A DNA stretch of 64,000 bases. Origin: Haloarcula litorea (lineage in GTDB: Archaea; Halobacteriota; Halobacteria; Halobacteriales; Haloarculaceae). How positions within the stretch are numbered: position 1 is the first letter of the stretch; each line of letters begins with the position of its first letter. This document shows positions 15,731 to 23,453 of the stretch, one piece after another. The position numbers and the translations under genes were made by a program. The notes below the pieces were generated by a model. That model saw only the letters and a list, made by a program, of their open reading frames with translations, made no database searches and had not been told where the DNA came from. The stretch covers positions 1,364,001 to 1,428,000 of the forward strand of contig NZ_CP119779.1 in the NCBI RefSeq assembly GCF_029338195.1, written 5' to 3'.

Positions 15731-15913
15731 TTATAAAATCACTTGGCGAGATGGGTGGCGGTACCTGTCTAAGCCTCGGGACCGGTAGGAGAAGTCGAGG
15801 CAGTCGTTGGCGCAGCTGAGCGCCTCCCGCTCGTCAGTGTATTCGCTACCGCAAATCTGGCAGATGTACTTTTGCTGAATGTTGTCGACCAAGTCCTTCA
15901 GTCGCCTCGAAAT
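15731..15913 (-). CDS. Small zinc-finger protein (60 aa), probable ATT start
   Basis: The frame after an upstream TAG has no canonical start before an internal TTG. An ATT at 15,913 lies 13 bases after the start of GGGTGGG, as for the two genes upstream. The product has YICQICGSEY...LSCANDC, a C2C2-type finger, and a basic C-terminus. It would form a co-translated set with the genes at 15,954 and 16,302. Confidence 0.6.
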   Translation of the reverse strand: MSRRLKDLVDNIQQKYICQICGSEYTDEREALSCANDCLDFSYRSRGLDRYRHPSRQVIL

Positions 15914-15953
15914 CTGGAACCCACCCTTCTACCACATGATTGTATTAGAAAAG

Positions 15954-16289
15954 TTATAACTCATATCTTTCCTCACGCCAGTTGACCAAATCCTCATAAC
16001 CTTCGTCAAGCTGCTCGATAGCCGCATCCCGGTGCCAAGGAGCAAGATATGGTTCCTCGATCTTGAACTGAGGGCCGCCATTCTCGTGGGTGATGTGGAT
16101 TCCGAACGGCAGATTCTCCTCGCCGTCCTGTAGAAAGTCGTCAGAAACGTACTCTTCACGGATTCTGTGAAGATCTCGGTCAATCCAGTAGTTCCAGACG
16201 ATGTTGTCCTGCAGTTGTTCTTCCAGAGATCTTCCGAACTCGTCCTCAAGTGGATATTCCTCTTCGAGTTCCTCGAACTCTTCGTGAAT
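15954..16289 (-). CDS. Hypothetical protein (111 aa), probable ATT start
   Basis: The real reading frame here (LDEGYEDLVNWREERYEL at the end; NLPFGIHITHENGGPQFKIEEPYLAPWH in the middle, split over 20 codons) has no ATG/GTG/TTG at its 5' end. It begins right after the TAG of the upstream gene and has ATT at 16,289, 13 bases after the start of GGGTGGTTCA. Soluble and acidic; no known family. Confidence 0.65.
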   Translation of the reverse strand: MHEEFEELEEEYPLEDEFGRSLEEQLQDNIVWNYWIDRDLHRIREEYVSDDFLQDGEENLPFGIHITHENGGPQFKIEEPYLAPWHRDAAIEQLDEGYEDLVNWREERYEL

Positions 16290-16301
16290 CCCTGAACCAC
16301 C

Positions 16302-17006
16302 CTACTCCAACGCAGGTTCGATGCCGTGCTTCCGCAGCACCTCAACATCCAAGAGATCCCGGTACTCCTCTTCCGACTCAGCAAACTCCCGGATATTCTG
16401 CTGAAAATGCCGGTGAGGGAAATAATCTACAGTGTCGTGATCAACTGGTTTCCCTGGATCTACGTAGCGAGGTGTATGTCTCTTATCGAAGTCTTCGAAG
16501 GCCTGCCAGTATTCCTCGACTGGTTCAAACCATTTCCGGCCTCCGTCAGTTGCGAACTGGTCCAATCCGGATTGCTCCGTCAAAACCTCGGTCGCTTCCT
16601 CCACTTTCTGATTCCCGCTCTTCCTGAGGACCAGGCCTTCATACCGTTCTTTCCCGTTTCTGTCGGCTTGTCTCTCCAAGTACTGCTCTGCTTCTTCTAC
16701 TGAGCCGAAGAACGGGTTGACTATGTCTTCTCCAAACTCGGTGTGGTACAGGATTCCGTCTTCTCCGCTCCAGAAATATTCAGTTCTCTGGCCTCCATCG
16801 GTTCTCAAGCTTTCCTGTGCTTGCTGCCTGAAGGCCTGGTCTATCGCTTTCTTGTAGTGAGCTTCGGGGAAGACGTTCTCCAGTTCAAATCGGAGTTCAC
16901 CGGAAAATGCGGTTCCTCCGGTGAGATTCATCCAGTATGGTTTCTCATTTTCTACGTACTCTTTCTTTTCTACGTACTCGTCGATGATCTCGTCTACACT
17001 CTGTAT
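16302..17006 (-). CDS. Hypothetical protein (234 aa), probable ATA start
   Basis: An ATG at 16,931 would give 209 residues, but the frame continues upstream with coding-like sequence (SVDEIIDEYVEKKEYVENE) to an ATA at 17,006, 12 bases after the start of GGGTGGTTCA; no canonical start lies between. The protein has WMNLTGGTAFSGELRF near the N-terminus and charged helical segments after it. No family recognised. Co-transcribed with the upstream DUF932 gene. Confidence 0.7.
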   Translation of the reverse strand: MQSVDEIIDEYVEKKEYVENEKPYWMNLTGGTAFSGELRFELENVFPEAHYKKAIDQAFRQQAQESLRTDGGQRTEYFWSGEDGILYHTEFGEDIVNPFFGSVEEAEQYLERQADRNGKERYEGLVLRKSGNQKVEEATEVLTEQSGLDQFATDGGRKWFEPVEEYWQAFEDFDKRHTPRYVDPGKPVDHDTVDYFPHRHFQQNIREFAESEEEYRDLLDVEVLRKHGIEPALE

Positions 17007-17019
17007 CTTGAACCACCCT

Positions 17020-18021
17020 TTAGGCCTGGACTTCGTGGTACTCCATCAGTTCACGGACGTCTTCGGTTTCGCCCTCATAGTTCTCTTCTGCGTCGGGATC
17101 CTCGATCAGTTCATTCGCCCTGTGCTGTACAGCATTCTCACCAAGGATCCGGGCGCTTGGAATACCGTCGCCATACTCGAGGAGTTGTGAGGCCTGCTCG
17201 TAGCCGTCGTCCAACTGGTACTGAGGCCTATCTTCCGAGAGATGGGTCAGTGCGTAGGTTGCTGCGTTGAAAGTCTCGTACAGGGAAGGATTGTCTGGAT
17301 CTTCGACTTCCTCGTTGAGAGCGGTGAGAAGATCAGCGGTCGGGTCTTCCAGGTAACGATCGATACCTACATCCTGCAACACCAGAAGAGCCTCATCCTG
17401 GTTACGCAAGGTGCGTTCCTGAGCCTGCTCCAGTCTCTGCTCTACTGTATCTACTCCGTCCATGACGGCGTCGACAGCGTGGTACGCCAGCTGCGGTTGG
17501 AACTCTTCACTGTGGGTTTGCTCGTAGCTCTGGTCAGCGATGAACGCCATCATACCGTTGCTGCAGATCTCTCGCATCGCTCCGACGTCGAACTTCAAGC
17601 CGTGGTAACCCGAGTGTCCAGAACGGGCACGTAGATCTAGATTGATCGGATCGCCTGGTGCTGCTTCGACTGACTGATCCATCCCGATCCGGGCGCTCAT
17701 CTTGTGCCGGGTATCGGAGAGAGCGACCTCGCCTTCTGGCTGGATATCTTCGTCTCTGGCTTCGATCCCTTTTGCTACTGCTTCAAGGATGTCGCCGTAT
17801 TGTATGATGTTGTAGTAGTCGTCTCCGCTGCTGACTTCGCCGGCGAGCTGCGGCTCTTCCTCGTCTGTATATAGAGAATCTCTCCACGGTACTGCGTCTA
17901 AACCGTCTTTCTCGGGGTGGGAGGCAAGAACGTCGAACCGGGAGACTTCCGGCATTTCATCTTGAGCGATTTGATAGAGTCCGTCTAAATCCGAGAACCT
18001 GAACCTGTCTTCGTTTGCGAT
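17020..18021 (-). CDS. DUF932-family phage/plasmid-like protein, probable ATC start
   Basis: A 333-residue protein. The core (YYNIIQYGDILEAV, GEVALSDTRHKMSARIGM, LDLRARSGHSGYHGLKFDVGAMREICSNGM) matches the DUF932 pattern common on plasmids and phages, often near recombination or antirestriction genes. An internal ATG lies at 17,955, but 22 further coding-like codons extend to ATC at 18,021, just after GGTGATC. A TATA element (TATTTATAAAA at about 18,057-18,067) lies about 40 bases upstream, so this is the first gene of its transcript. Confidence 0.8.
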   Translation of the reverse strand: MANEDRFRFSDLDGLYQIAQDEMPEVSRFDVLASHPEKDGLDAVPWRDSLYTDEEEPQLAGEVSSGDDYYNIIQYGDILEAVAKGIEARDEDIQPEGEVALSDTRHKMSARIGMDQSVEAAPGDPINLDLRARSGHSGYHGLKFDVGAMREICSNGMMAFIADQSYEQTHSEEFQPQLAYHAVDAVMDGVDTVEQRLEQAQERTLRNQDEALLVLQDVGIDRYLEDPTADLLTALNEEVEDPDNPSLYETFNAATYALTHLSEDRPQYQLDDGYEQASQLLEYGDGIPSARILGENAVQHRANELIEDPDAEENYEGETEDVRELMEYHEVQA

Positions 18022-18059
18022 ACTGAGATCACCACAGAAACGGGTTGAGAGAATAGTAT

Positions 18060-20150
18060 TTATAAAACAACAGTATAGACTGTGGCCTCGTTACCGTACC
18101 GTTCCTCGGTTTCTGATTCGACTACGCCCTTCTCTTCCAACTGATCGAGGAGGTCGTTGGTCTTGCTGGAGCCAAACGGGCCTTCCCTCCAACACTTGCT
18201 CGTACTGGGTCTCTCGTCGTTCTCTTCGATATAATTTCGGATGTGCTGAACCAGCTGTTCTTCCTCCTCACTCAGGTCATGTGAATTGTTGTCAGTACTT
18301 GCAGTGGAAACAGAGGGGGATTGATACTCAGATCCGGATTCCTCACCTGAACTCGTTACTTCTGACTCGAAACTGGGGAGTTGACCCTTGAACATCGAAT
18401 CCACCTTATCCAGCTCACTCTGGCTGGGTGTTTCCTCCCAGAACCGAGTCAATACATCCCGAATCTCAACGTCCATTCGAGGAAGCTCACGGCTCTCAGG
18501 GAAAACAGCCTCACCCGTATCCAAGGAACGAATCACCTCTTCATCATCGAGGAAACGAGCAGCGTACTCGAAGTACTCCCCAGCCATGAACACGTTGTAC
18601 GTATTCTCCCTGACGTGCTTCTGGTTGTAGGCATAGTCCTTCGGAGACTGACTGACCAACACCAAGTGAACGCCGAACTTCCGACTCTCCCTCACGATCT
18701 CCTGGATAGCGTTCGCAGCTTTACCTGAATTGAAGTTGTGAGCCTCGTCAAGGAAAACGAACAGAGGCTTGTTAGTCGAATCAACGTCAGCAAGCTTGCT
18801 GAACAGGTCATCGATGAAGTCCTGCTTCTCCGAATCCGTCAGGCCGCGCAGGGAGACAGCGTTTCTCCCTGTGAACAGCTCCGAAAGATCAGCAGGTAGA
18901 TCAAGAAGCTGGTCGCTGTCCTTCCAGTACTGATTGAATCCTATACTCCTCCCATTTTCACTGGCCTGGTTGGATAGATTCAGACCGACGTTCTGGAGGT
19001 CAGATGGATTGATCGACAAGACATGGTAATCCAGAGAGGCAGCATTCTCGATTAGAGCCCTTTTCAGATGAGATTTCCCGCTACCAGTCTCTCCCACGAT
19101 GTAGAAATGCTCGTACTCTCCAGGATCCACCCCCACGACCACGTCCGTCCCTGTGACCGTACCGAGCATCGGTCCATCCTGAGGTACATCCTGCACCTCA
19201 CCGACACGCTCTGTTTCCAACTTCTTCAGTATAGAGTCCACAGCCTTCGCAGGCGTTGCATTCGACTCCTGCACGACCGATTCGTCAACTTCCAAGTCCT
19301 CGACCGCATATTCTTCAAACTGCTTCACCGCCTCCCTACGGGCGTCTATAAGATCGTCTTCGATACCCGTGTTCTCGTAGCGCCCTTCGAGATCCTCCAT
19401 AACAGTAGGGTTGAGCAACATTCCATACTCGCTGCGCATCAACGTACCCGGCTCCTCAACTTCCTCCACCACGAGACGGAAATTCTCGCCACGAAGTGTC
19501 TGCAAGATCTTTCGTCGATGGTAGTTGAAGGCCTGCTCCAGGTGATCCTCGATGACGGAATCGAGGGTGTCACCGGTCGTGACTTCAGCTTCTGTCGAAA
19601 ACTGGAATAAGACGGCGGAGAGAACGCCGTTATCCTCCCACTCCTGCAGGATATCTTTTCTCCGTTCCAAGTCTTGGGTGATTTGATCGAGCTCGTCGAG
19701 GATACGTTGTCGTTTCTGCTTCTTACCCTCCAGTTTGCGTTTTACCCGGTCCTCCATCGACTCCAAGGAAATCTCAAGGGATTGCTGCAGTTGTTCGATT
19801 TCGCCGGATAGCTTTTCGGCCTTGGCAAGCAACTCCTGTGCCTGATCTGCTACCTCTCGTGCCTCATCCTTCACTTGGAGTGCTTCACCGGAGACACGGT
19901 CCACGTAGTCAATGCTGAGGCGGAAGTTAGAGAAAGTGGATTCGAGGTACTCGTTGAGTTTGTTGATGTTCCGGCTCCAAGACTCACGGCCTTCCGGATC
20001 CTGACGAAGTAAGCGGTAGGCCTTCGTAACACGGACCAGATAGCAGTCGTCTCCAAGGACAGTGGTTTCTACTACTGCGAACGAATCGGTGTCCCAGAGA
20101 AAAACGGTGCGCGGAGATGTCTCGGTCCTGCCGATACGCTGCAGGTTCAT
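18060..20150 (-). CDS. VirB4/HerA-like motor ATPase with coiled coil and winged helix
   Basis: A 696-residue protein. An N-terminal domain is followed by a long coiled coil (about 90-175). A HerA/VirB4-type P-loop core has Walker A GETGSGKS at 353-360 and Walker B FLDEAH at 466-471, with the sensor-like LVLVSQSP after it. The C-terminus holds a winged-helix-like segment (DLLDQLEEKGVVESETEER). Such ATPases drive DNA or protein transfer across membranes or packaging. It is one of three P-loop motors in the element and sits near exported surface proteins, suggesting a secretion, conjugation or particle-assembly role. Confidence 0.85.
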   Translation of the reverse strand: MNLQRIGRTETSPRTVFLWDTDSFAVVETTVLGDDCYLVRVTKAYRLLRQDPEGRESWSRNINKLNEYLESTFSNFRLSIDYVDRVSGEALQVKDEAREVADQAQELLAKAEKLSGEIEQLQQSLEISLESMEDRVKRKLEGKKQKRQRILDELDQITQDLERRKDILQEWEDNGVLSAVLFQFSTEAEVTTGDTLDSVIEDHLEQAFNYHRRKILQTLRGENFRLVVEEVEEPGTLMRSEYGMLLNPTVMEDLEGRYENTGIEDDLIDARREAVKQFEEYAVEDLEVDESVVQESNATPAKAVDSILKKLETERVGEVQDVPQDGPMLGTVTGTDVVVGVDPGEYEHFYIVGETGSGKSHLKRALIENAASLDYHVLSINPSDLQNVGLNLSNQASENGRSIGFNQYWKDSDQLLDLPADLSELFTGRNAVSLRGLTDSEKQDFIDDLFSKLADVDSTNKPLFVFLDEAHNFNSGKAANAIQEIVRESRKFGVHLVLVSQSPKDYAYNQKHVRENTYNVFMAGEYFEYAARFLDDEEVIRSLDTGEAVFPESRELPRMDVEIRDVLTRFWEETPSQSELDKVDSMFKGQLPSFESEVTSSGEESGSEYQSPSVSTASTDNNSHDLSEEEEQLVQHIRNYIEENDERPSTSKCWREGPFGSSKTNDLLDQLEEKGVVESETEERYGNEATVYTVVL

Positions 20151-20275
20151 TCGTCAACGGATTCTACCTAACCTTGGCTCTTAAGTTCCGTCCTCCCTGC
20201 CCAAGTTCAGTATCCTGTCTTGTGTGTCACTGTCCACCAGACTTATCTGGAGAAGCCCGAAATTTGGGATGAACT

Positions 20276-20368
20276 ATGGGAAAATGCAAGCACTGCGGTG
20301 GTTCGACCCGCCGAGGCGATAAAGAGATCTGCGAGTCGTGCCGGAGGGACAATAGTAGTAGCGGGTGA
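20276..20368 (+). CDS. Possible 30-residue zinc-knuckle peptide
   Basis: ATG-initiated frame MGKCKHCGGSTRRG...CESCRRDN with two CxxC pairs. It lies in the divergent gap upstream of the VirB4-like gene. The zinc pattern argues for a gene; the absence of a clear ribosome-binding site argues against one. Confidence 0.45.
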   Translation: MGKCKHCGGSTRRGDKEICESCRRDNSSSG

Positions 20369-20442
20369 CGACCTGATCAAGAAGACCGTGAGAGGTGTCG
20401 CGCCGTAGGGGTGCTCACGATTTTCTTGTTGGCGTCCATAAG

Positions 20443-20703
20443 TCAGTCACGTCCGTGGACGTAGTCTTGGATGGCTTGCATCGAATCCTTTTCTTCTTCC
20501 GTGAACCCGGTCTCTTCAATGTCTCCACTGGCCTCGTCCAGCTTCTTGAGAAGACGATGATTCTCCTCTAAGCACTGTCTGAGAACCTCTATAACTTCCT
20601 CAATGGTGACGCCGTATATTTCTTCGAAGCCCTGTCTGACCTGCTCCTCAGTAATCCTGTCCTCACCACCACTGCTGTCGCCGCTCATACACCCATCAAT
20701 CAC
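20443..20703 (-). CDS. Hypothetical helical acidic protein (86 aa)
   Basis: GTG start at 20,703; an ATG five codons later is an alternative. Predominantly helical (VRQGFEEIYGVTIEEVIEVLRQCLEENHRLLKKLDE), acidic and soluble. No family recognised. The last leftward gene of the 27.1-to-20.4 kb region, separated by about 200 bases from the membrane gene upstream. Confidence 0.6.
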   Translation of the reverse strand: MIDGCMSGDSSGGEDRITEEQVRQGFEEIYGVTIEEVIEVLRQCLEENHRLLKKLDEASGDIEETGFTEEEKDSMQAIQDYVHGRD

Positions 20704-20850
20704 CGGGAAATGGAAATAAGTATACCTCAGAAACTGTTGAGCGACACGTCTTATAGAGCCGCCTACTTCCGAGGGTCCCGTACGCCTTCAGCTGGATCTA
20801 GGGGCCTCACAGCGAGATATATGCCTCCCCCAACTGCAGCTAAACTACTT

Positions 20851-21021
20851 ATGAGCGTGATCGAGAAGAAGCTTGTCGACGATCACGGAATCCCGAAGGC
20901 CTACAGCATGGTCCAACGCTTCTCAACTGAGAAACAGAGAAGCAAAGTAGCTGCACTGCTGAAAAATGCTACTACAACTGCAAAAACAGGTGCGTACAGA
21001 GGATTCACAGAGTCAAGATAG
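20851..21021 (+). pseudogene. Truncated relative of the 32,361 gene
   Basis: A 56-residue ATG frame whose first half (KKLVDDHGIPKAYSMVQRF) matches the start of the intact 110-residue product at 32,361 (KELYDGYGVPKAYKMVEAL). The rest is unrelated and overlaps, on the opposite strand, a convincing membrane gene (20,901-21,077). I read it as a duplicated 5' fragment; a functional short protein cannot be excluded. Confidence 0.45.
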
Positions 21022-21077
21022 AGGATAACAGCAGTTACGAACAGGTTGGCGGTGAAGGCCTTCTGCCAGTATCTCAT
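20901..21077 (-). CDS. Two-span small membrane protein (58 aa)
   Basis: The ATG overlaps the upstream zinc gene's stop (ATGA). Hydrophobic segments (AFTANLFVTAVILYL and LYAPVFAVVVAFFSSAATLLLCF) predict two spans and a short basic C-terminus. Co-translation with the zinc ribbon upstream is the main support. Function unknown. Confidence 0.65.
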   Translation of the reverse strand: MRYWQKAFTANLFVTAVILYLDSVNPLYAPVFAVVVAFFSSAATLLLCFSVEKRWTML

Positions 21078-21166
21078 TTTCCTTCCTCGAACTCTTGCGA
21101 GCCACATTTGGGGCAGATATTCATTTCGTCAGACCCCTCGTTTCCGCACTCGCTACAAGTCTTCAT
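21074..21166 (-). CDS. 30-residue zinc ribbon
   Basis: MKTCSECGNEG...NICPKCGSQEF: two CxxC knuckles 15 residues apart, a minimal zinc ribbon. A ribosome-binding GGTGAATG is six bases upstream, within the end of the preceding gene, and the stop overlaps the next ATG. Confidence 0.7.
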   Translation of the reverse strand: MKTCSECGNEGSDEMNICPKCGSQEFEEGK

Positions 21167-21173
21167 ATTTCAT

Positions 21174-21782
21174 TCACCGTAGGTCGGAGAGTTTTGTTTG
21201 CTCGGTTTCGTCCGGCAGGTTCACAGAACTGAGTTCCGTCTCCTCCTTGATTTTCTCGTGGTCGGGTTCGTTGAGTATCTCCCATTCCCTGTCTTCGATG
21301 TACTGCTGGAGGTAGCTGCGGCGGAGGTGTGAAAACCGGTCTATATCGTCCTCTATCTGTTCAAGCTCCCCTTCCAGAGTGTGCTCGTATCTCCTGATTT
21401 CGAGGAAGCTCTCCGTGTCTCGCCAATAGTGTGCTAAGGAGTCCGCGGTCTCGCCCAGTAGGTCGTATTCCACGTCTTCGCTCTCCGGATAATTGAAGAC
21501 CAGTTTGTCTGAAGGCCTCGGCTGACTGGCTTCCCGGAACACCGCCTTTCCAGTGTAATAGTTGATCCCGGAGTCGATCATATCTCTGTGTAGTTGGCCG
21601 ACGCCGTCGACAGGCAGATCCGGATAACTTCGATCCTCAGTAACAGTGCTGAAATGGAGATCAGTAAAGATCTCACCAGGATAATCGTAGTCCTGGAGAA
21701 GATCTTCCGCCGTGCTTTCGTCGACACTGTCGACCTCAGTCAACTGCTGAATGTGCTTATCAAGAGGTTCCTCTAACTCGAT
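21174..21782 (-). CDS. Hypothetical protein (202 aa), probable ATC start
   Basis: The first canonical start is TTG at 21,743, but 13 coding-like codons (ELEEPLDKHIQQL) precede it, back to ATC at 21,782. That ATC lies 13 bases after the start of GGGTGATGCCTGG, a leader shared with the genes at 22,432 and 45,152. The protein is acidic with a long helical middle (YEHTLEGELEQIEDDIDRFSHL). No known family. Its start lies inside the 3' end of the metalloprotease-like gene. Confidence 0.7.
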   Translation of the reverse strand: MELEEPLDKHIQQLTEVDSVDESTAEDLLQDYDYPGEIFTDLHFSTVTEDRSYPDLPVDGVGQLHRDMIDSGINYYTGKAVFREASQPRPSDKLVFNYPESEDVEYDLLGETADSLAHYWRDTESFLEIRRYEHTLEGELEQIEDDIDRFSHLRRSYLQQYIEDREWEILNEPDHEKIKEETELSSVNLPDETEQTKLSDLR

Positions 21783-22435
21783 CCAGGCATCACCCTATCG
21801 AGCGAGGATGTAGAACGGGCTTTCCACGTTTCCGCACCGTAAATCCTCAGATCCTGAATCTGCTTAATAACCCACTCCTCATTCCAGGGCACACCGCCTC
21901 CACCGAATCCATAGATAACACTTGAGTAGAAAATCTGCAACTTCTCAAACCGACTACTGGCATTCCATTTTTCTCGGAACTCCTTCTCTTGCTTACTGTA
22001 TTCAATCTCTGAGTGCTGTCGGATGGCGCTGTGAAGGGCCTCATGTTCGATGATGTATTCGACGGCCTCAGCCTCGGTCGGTGGTTCGTAACCTCTTATA
22101 TCGCCACGCCAGCCACTCAACGAGTTCAGGTGACTATCAATAGAGCGAAGATTGATGTGGATATCTCCGTCACTCGGGCTGTAGACTCCAAGAGTTGCAT
22201 ACATCGAGACTAGTTTTGAGCCTATTCCCTTCGGGTTATACCAAGAATGGCCTACAACTCTGCAGGCGAACTTCCACCGTGACCGGTAGAACCTGACCTC
22301 GGAGAAACCTTCGTAGGAATCTTTCGCAGAGGAGCAGAGATTCTTCCGATTCAAGAAGCCGACGTAACTGTGGAACGTCAGCAAGACGAAGACTACGAAG
22401 GCCTCGGAAGGCGAGGGGATGAGAAACGAGATCAC
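21773..22435 (-). CDS. Membrane-anchored HExxH metalloprotease-like protein
   Basis: 220 residues. An N-terminal hydrophobic helix (EAFVVFVLLTFHSYVGF) anchors a domain with HEALH at 131-135, the zincin HExxH motif. Further acidic/His residues that could supply the third ligand lie downstream. The SKLVSMYATLGVYSPSDGDIHINL stretch (split) fits a protease beta sheet. A GTG start overlaps the upstream TGA. Its position beside motor ATPases and small membrane proteins suggests a role in envelope or structural-protein processing; activity is inferred. Confidence 0.7.
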   Translation of the reverse strand: MISFLIPSPSEAFVVFVLLTFHSYVGFLNRKNLCSSAKDSYEGFSEVRFYRSRWKFACRVVGHSWYNPKGIGSKLVSMYATLGVYSPSDGDIHINLRSIDSHLNSLSGWRGDIRGYEPPTEAEAVEYIIEHEALHSAIRQHSEIEYSKQEKEFREKWNASSRFEKLQIFYSSVIYGFGGGGVPWNEEWVIKQIQDLRIYGAETWKARSTSSLDRVMPGSS

Positions 22436-22587
22436 GCTGATTTGCCATCACCCTTCTCTTTGAGCTTCGAGTAAAATCTCCTAACCCTCTTTACCAGGTA
22501 GCAAAGAGCAGCGATATAGACCGCTGCGTGGAATGGGATAAGTATCCACGCTTCTCGGTAGAAATCAATTAGCGCACTGAATCCGAT
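22432..22587 (-). CDS. Single-span membrane protein (51 aa), probable ATC start
   Basis: No canonical start exists in this frame. It begins at ATC directly after the upstream TGA (TGAATC), 13 bases after the start of GGGTGGTGCC. The product has one hydrophobic helix (AWILIPFHAAVYIAALCYLV) and a basic tail (KRVRRFYSKLKEK), and its end carries GGGTGAT for the metalloprotease gene. The tight fit between neighbours supports it. Confidence 0.65.
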   Translation of the reverse strand: MGFSALIDFYREAWILIPFHAAVYIAALCYLVKRVRRFYSKLKEKGDGKSA

Positions 22588-22959
22588 TCAGGCACCACCC
22601 TTTGCTGCCATCTCTTCAGCTGCTTCCATCGGTTTTCCGTGAGTCCGAGAGACGTGGATCTTTAATCCGCTTATGTTGGAGATCGGTTGGCCGCAGATAC
22701 TGCAGGAGAACTGTTTCTCACCAGTCAAACGCTCTAACGTCTTTTCGCGGCAGGTTTCTGCCCAAGACCCGAGGCCTGGCGATTGGTCCTCCCAGAGGAG
22801 TTCGGTAAGTTCCCCGTCTGTCACTGTTTTCTGGGAATCCTTCGCATCGACCTGGCCAGCCGAGTACTTCTTACACAGGCACTCCTCGTCACCTTGCTGG
22901 AAGATATGCCAGCGGCATCCCTTTTGCCCGCTGTTCGTCACCAAGAGAAACTTCTTCAA
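22588..22959 (-). CDS. C2H2 zinc-finger protein (123 aa)
   Basis: The C-terminal part holds a classical finger (FSCSICGQPISNISGLKIHV then SRTH, about 84-108) with C-x2-C-x12-H-x4-H spacing. The N-terminal half carries four more cysteines (GCRWH, CLCKKY). The TTG start at 22,959 is preceded by GGTGAGCAGAG and overlaps the upstream stop. Probably DNA- or protein-binding. Confidence 0.75.
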   Translation of the reverse strand: MKKFLLVTNSGQKGCRWHIFQQGDEECLCKKYSAGQVDAKDSQKTVTDGELTELLWEDQSPGLGSWAETCREKTLERLTGEKQFSCSICGQPISNISGLKIHVSRTHGKPMEAAEEMAAKGGA

Positions 22960-23453
22960 CTCTGCTCACCCTCTCCGTCGTCTTCGATTTTTTCCTCCAA
23001 GATCTGCCTGCCGTGAGTACCAAGCTGAAGGCCTGCCTGCTCCACCAATTTCCGAGCACCTTCGGCCTCTTCCCTGGAGTCGAAGTCCATCGCCTTCTTC
23101 AGATCAGCCAGCCAGAGATGGATATCCTTCTTCGCAGCCAGTTCGTCTCCTTCCTCAAGTGCTGAAGTCTCAGGATCACTGTAGTAATCAGCCAAAATAT
23201 CGCATCCAGGAGTACCTGTCTCCGTAATGAAAACCTCAGCAACTGATTTGAGATCATCTATGTCTGCCTCACTGGTCTGAAAGAACTCCTCAGGAATCCT
23301 ATCGGACGCCCAGATCTCCACGGACACCAGCTTACCATCCTCGTCGAAATCCAGATTCACGCCGGTCTCCGTATCTACGGTCTCAACTGCCTCATACTCA
23401 GCTACTAAATCCAAGACTGCAGTGCCGTGCTCCGGATCATAGAAACGCCTCAC
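22956..23453 (-). CDS. DUF2283-like protein with helical C-terminus (165 aa)
   Basis: The first ~60 residues (RRFYDPEHGTAVLDL then GVNLDFDEDGKLVSVEIW) follow the DUF2283 pattern of a short beta-rich domain. The rest is acidic and helical. The ATG overlaps the stop of the HerA-like gene. Function unknown; DUF2283 proteins are often near toxin or mobile genes. Confidence 0.65.
   Translation of the reverse strand: MRRFYDPEHGTAVLDLVAEYEAVETVDTETGVNLDFDEDGKLVSVEIWASDRIPEEFFQTSEADIDDLKSVAEVFITETGTPGCDILADYYSDPETSALEEGDELAAKKDIHLWLADLKKAMDFDSREEAEGARKLVEQAGLQLGTHGRQILEEKIEDDGEGEQS

Noticed and set aside
15929-16384. 151-codon minus-strand ORF rich in Ser/Arg
   Set aside because: It is the shifted shadow of the acidic frame 15,954-16,289 and of the end of 16,302-17,006; Arg/Ser-rich and without coding character.
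20220-20408. 62-codon rightward ORF upstream of the VirB4-like gene
   Set aside because: Composition is not coding-like; the overlapping zinc-knuckle frame at 20,276 is the better candidate.
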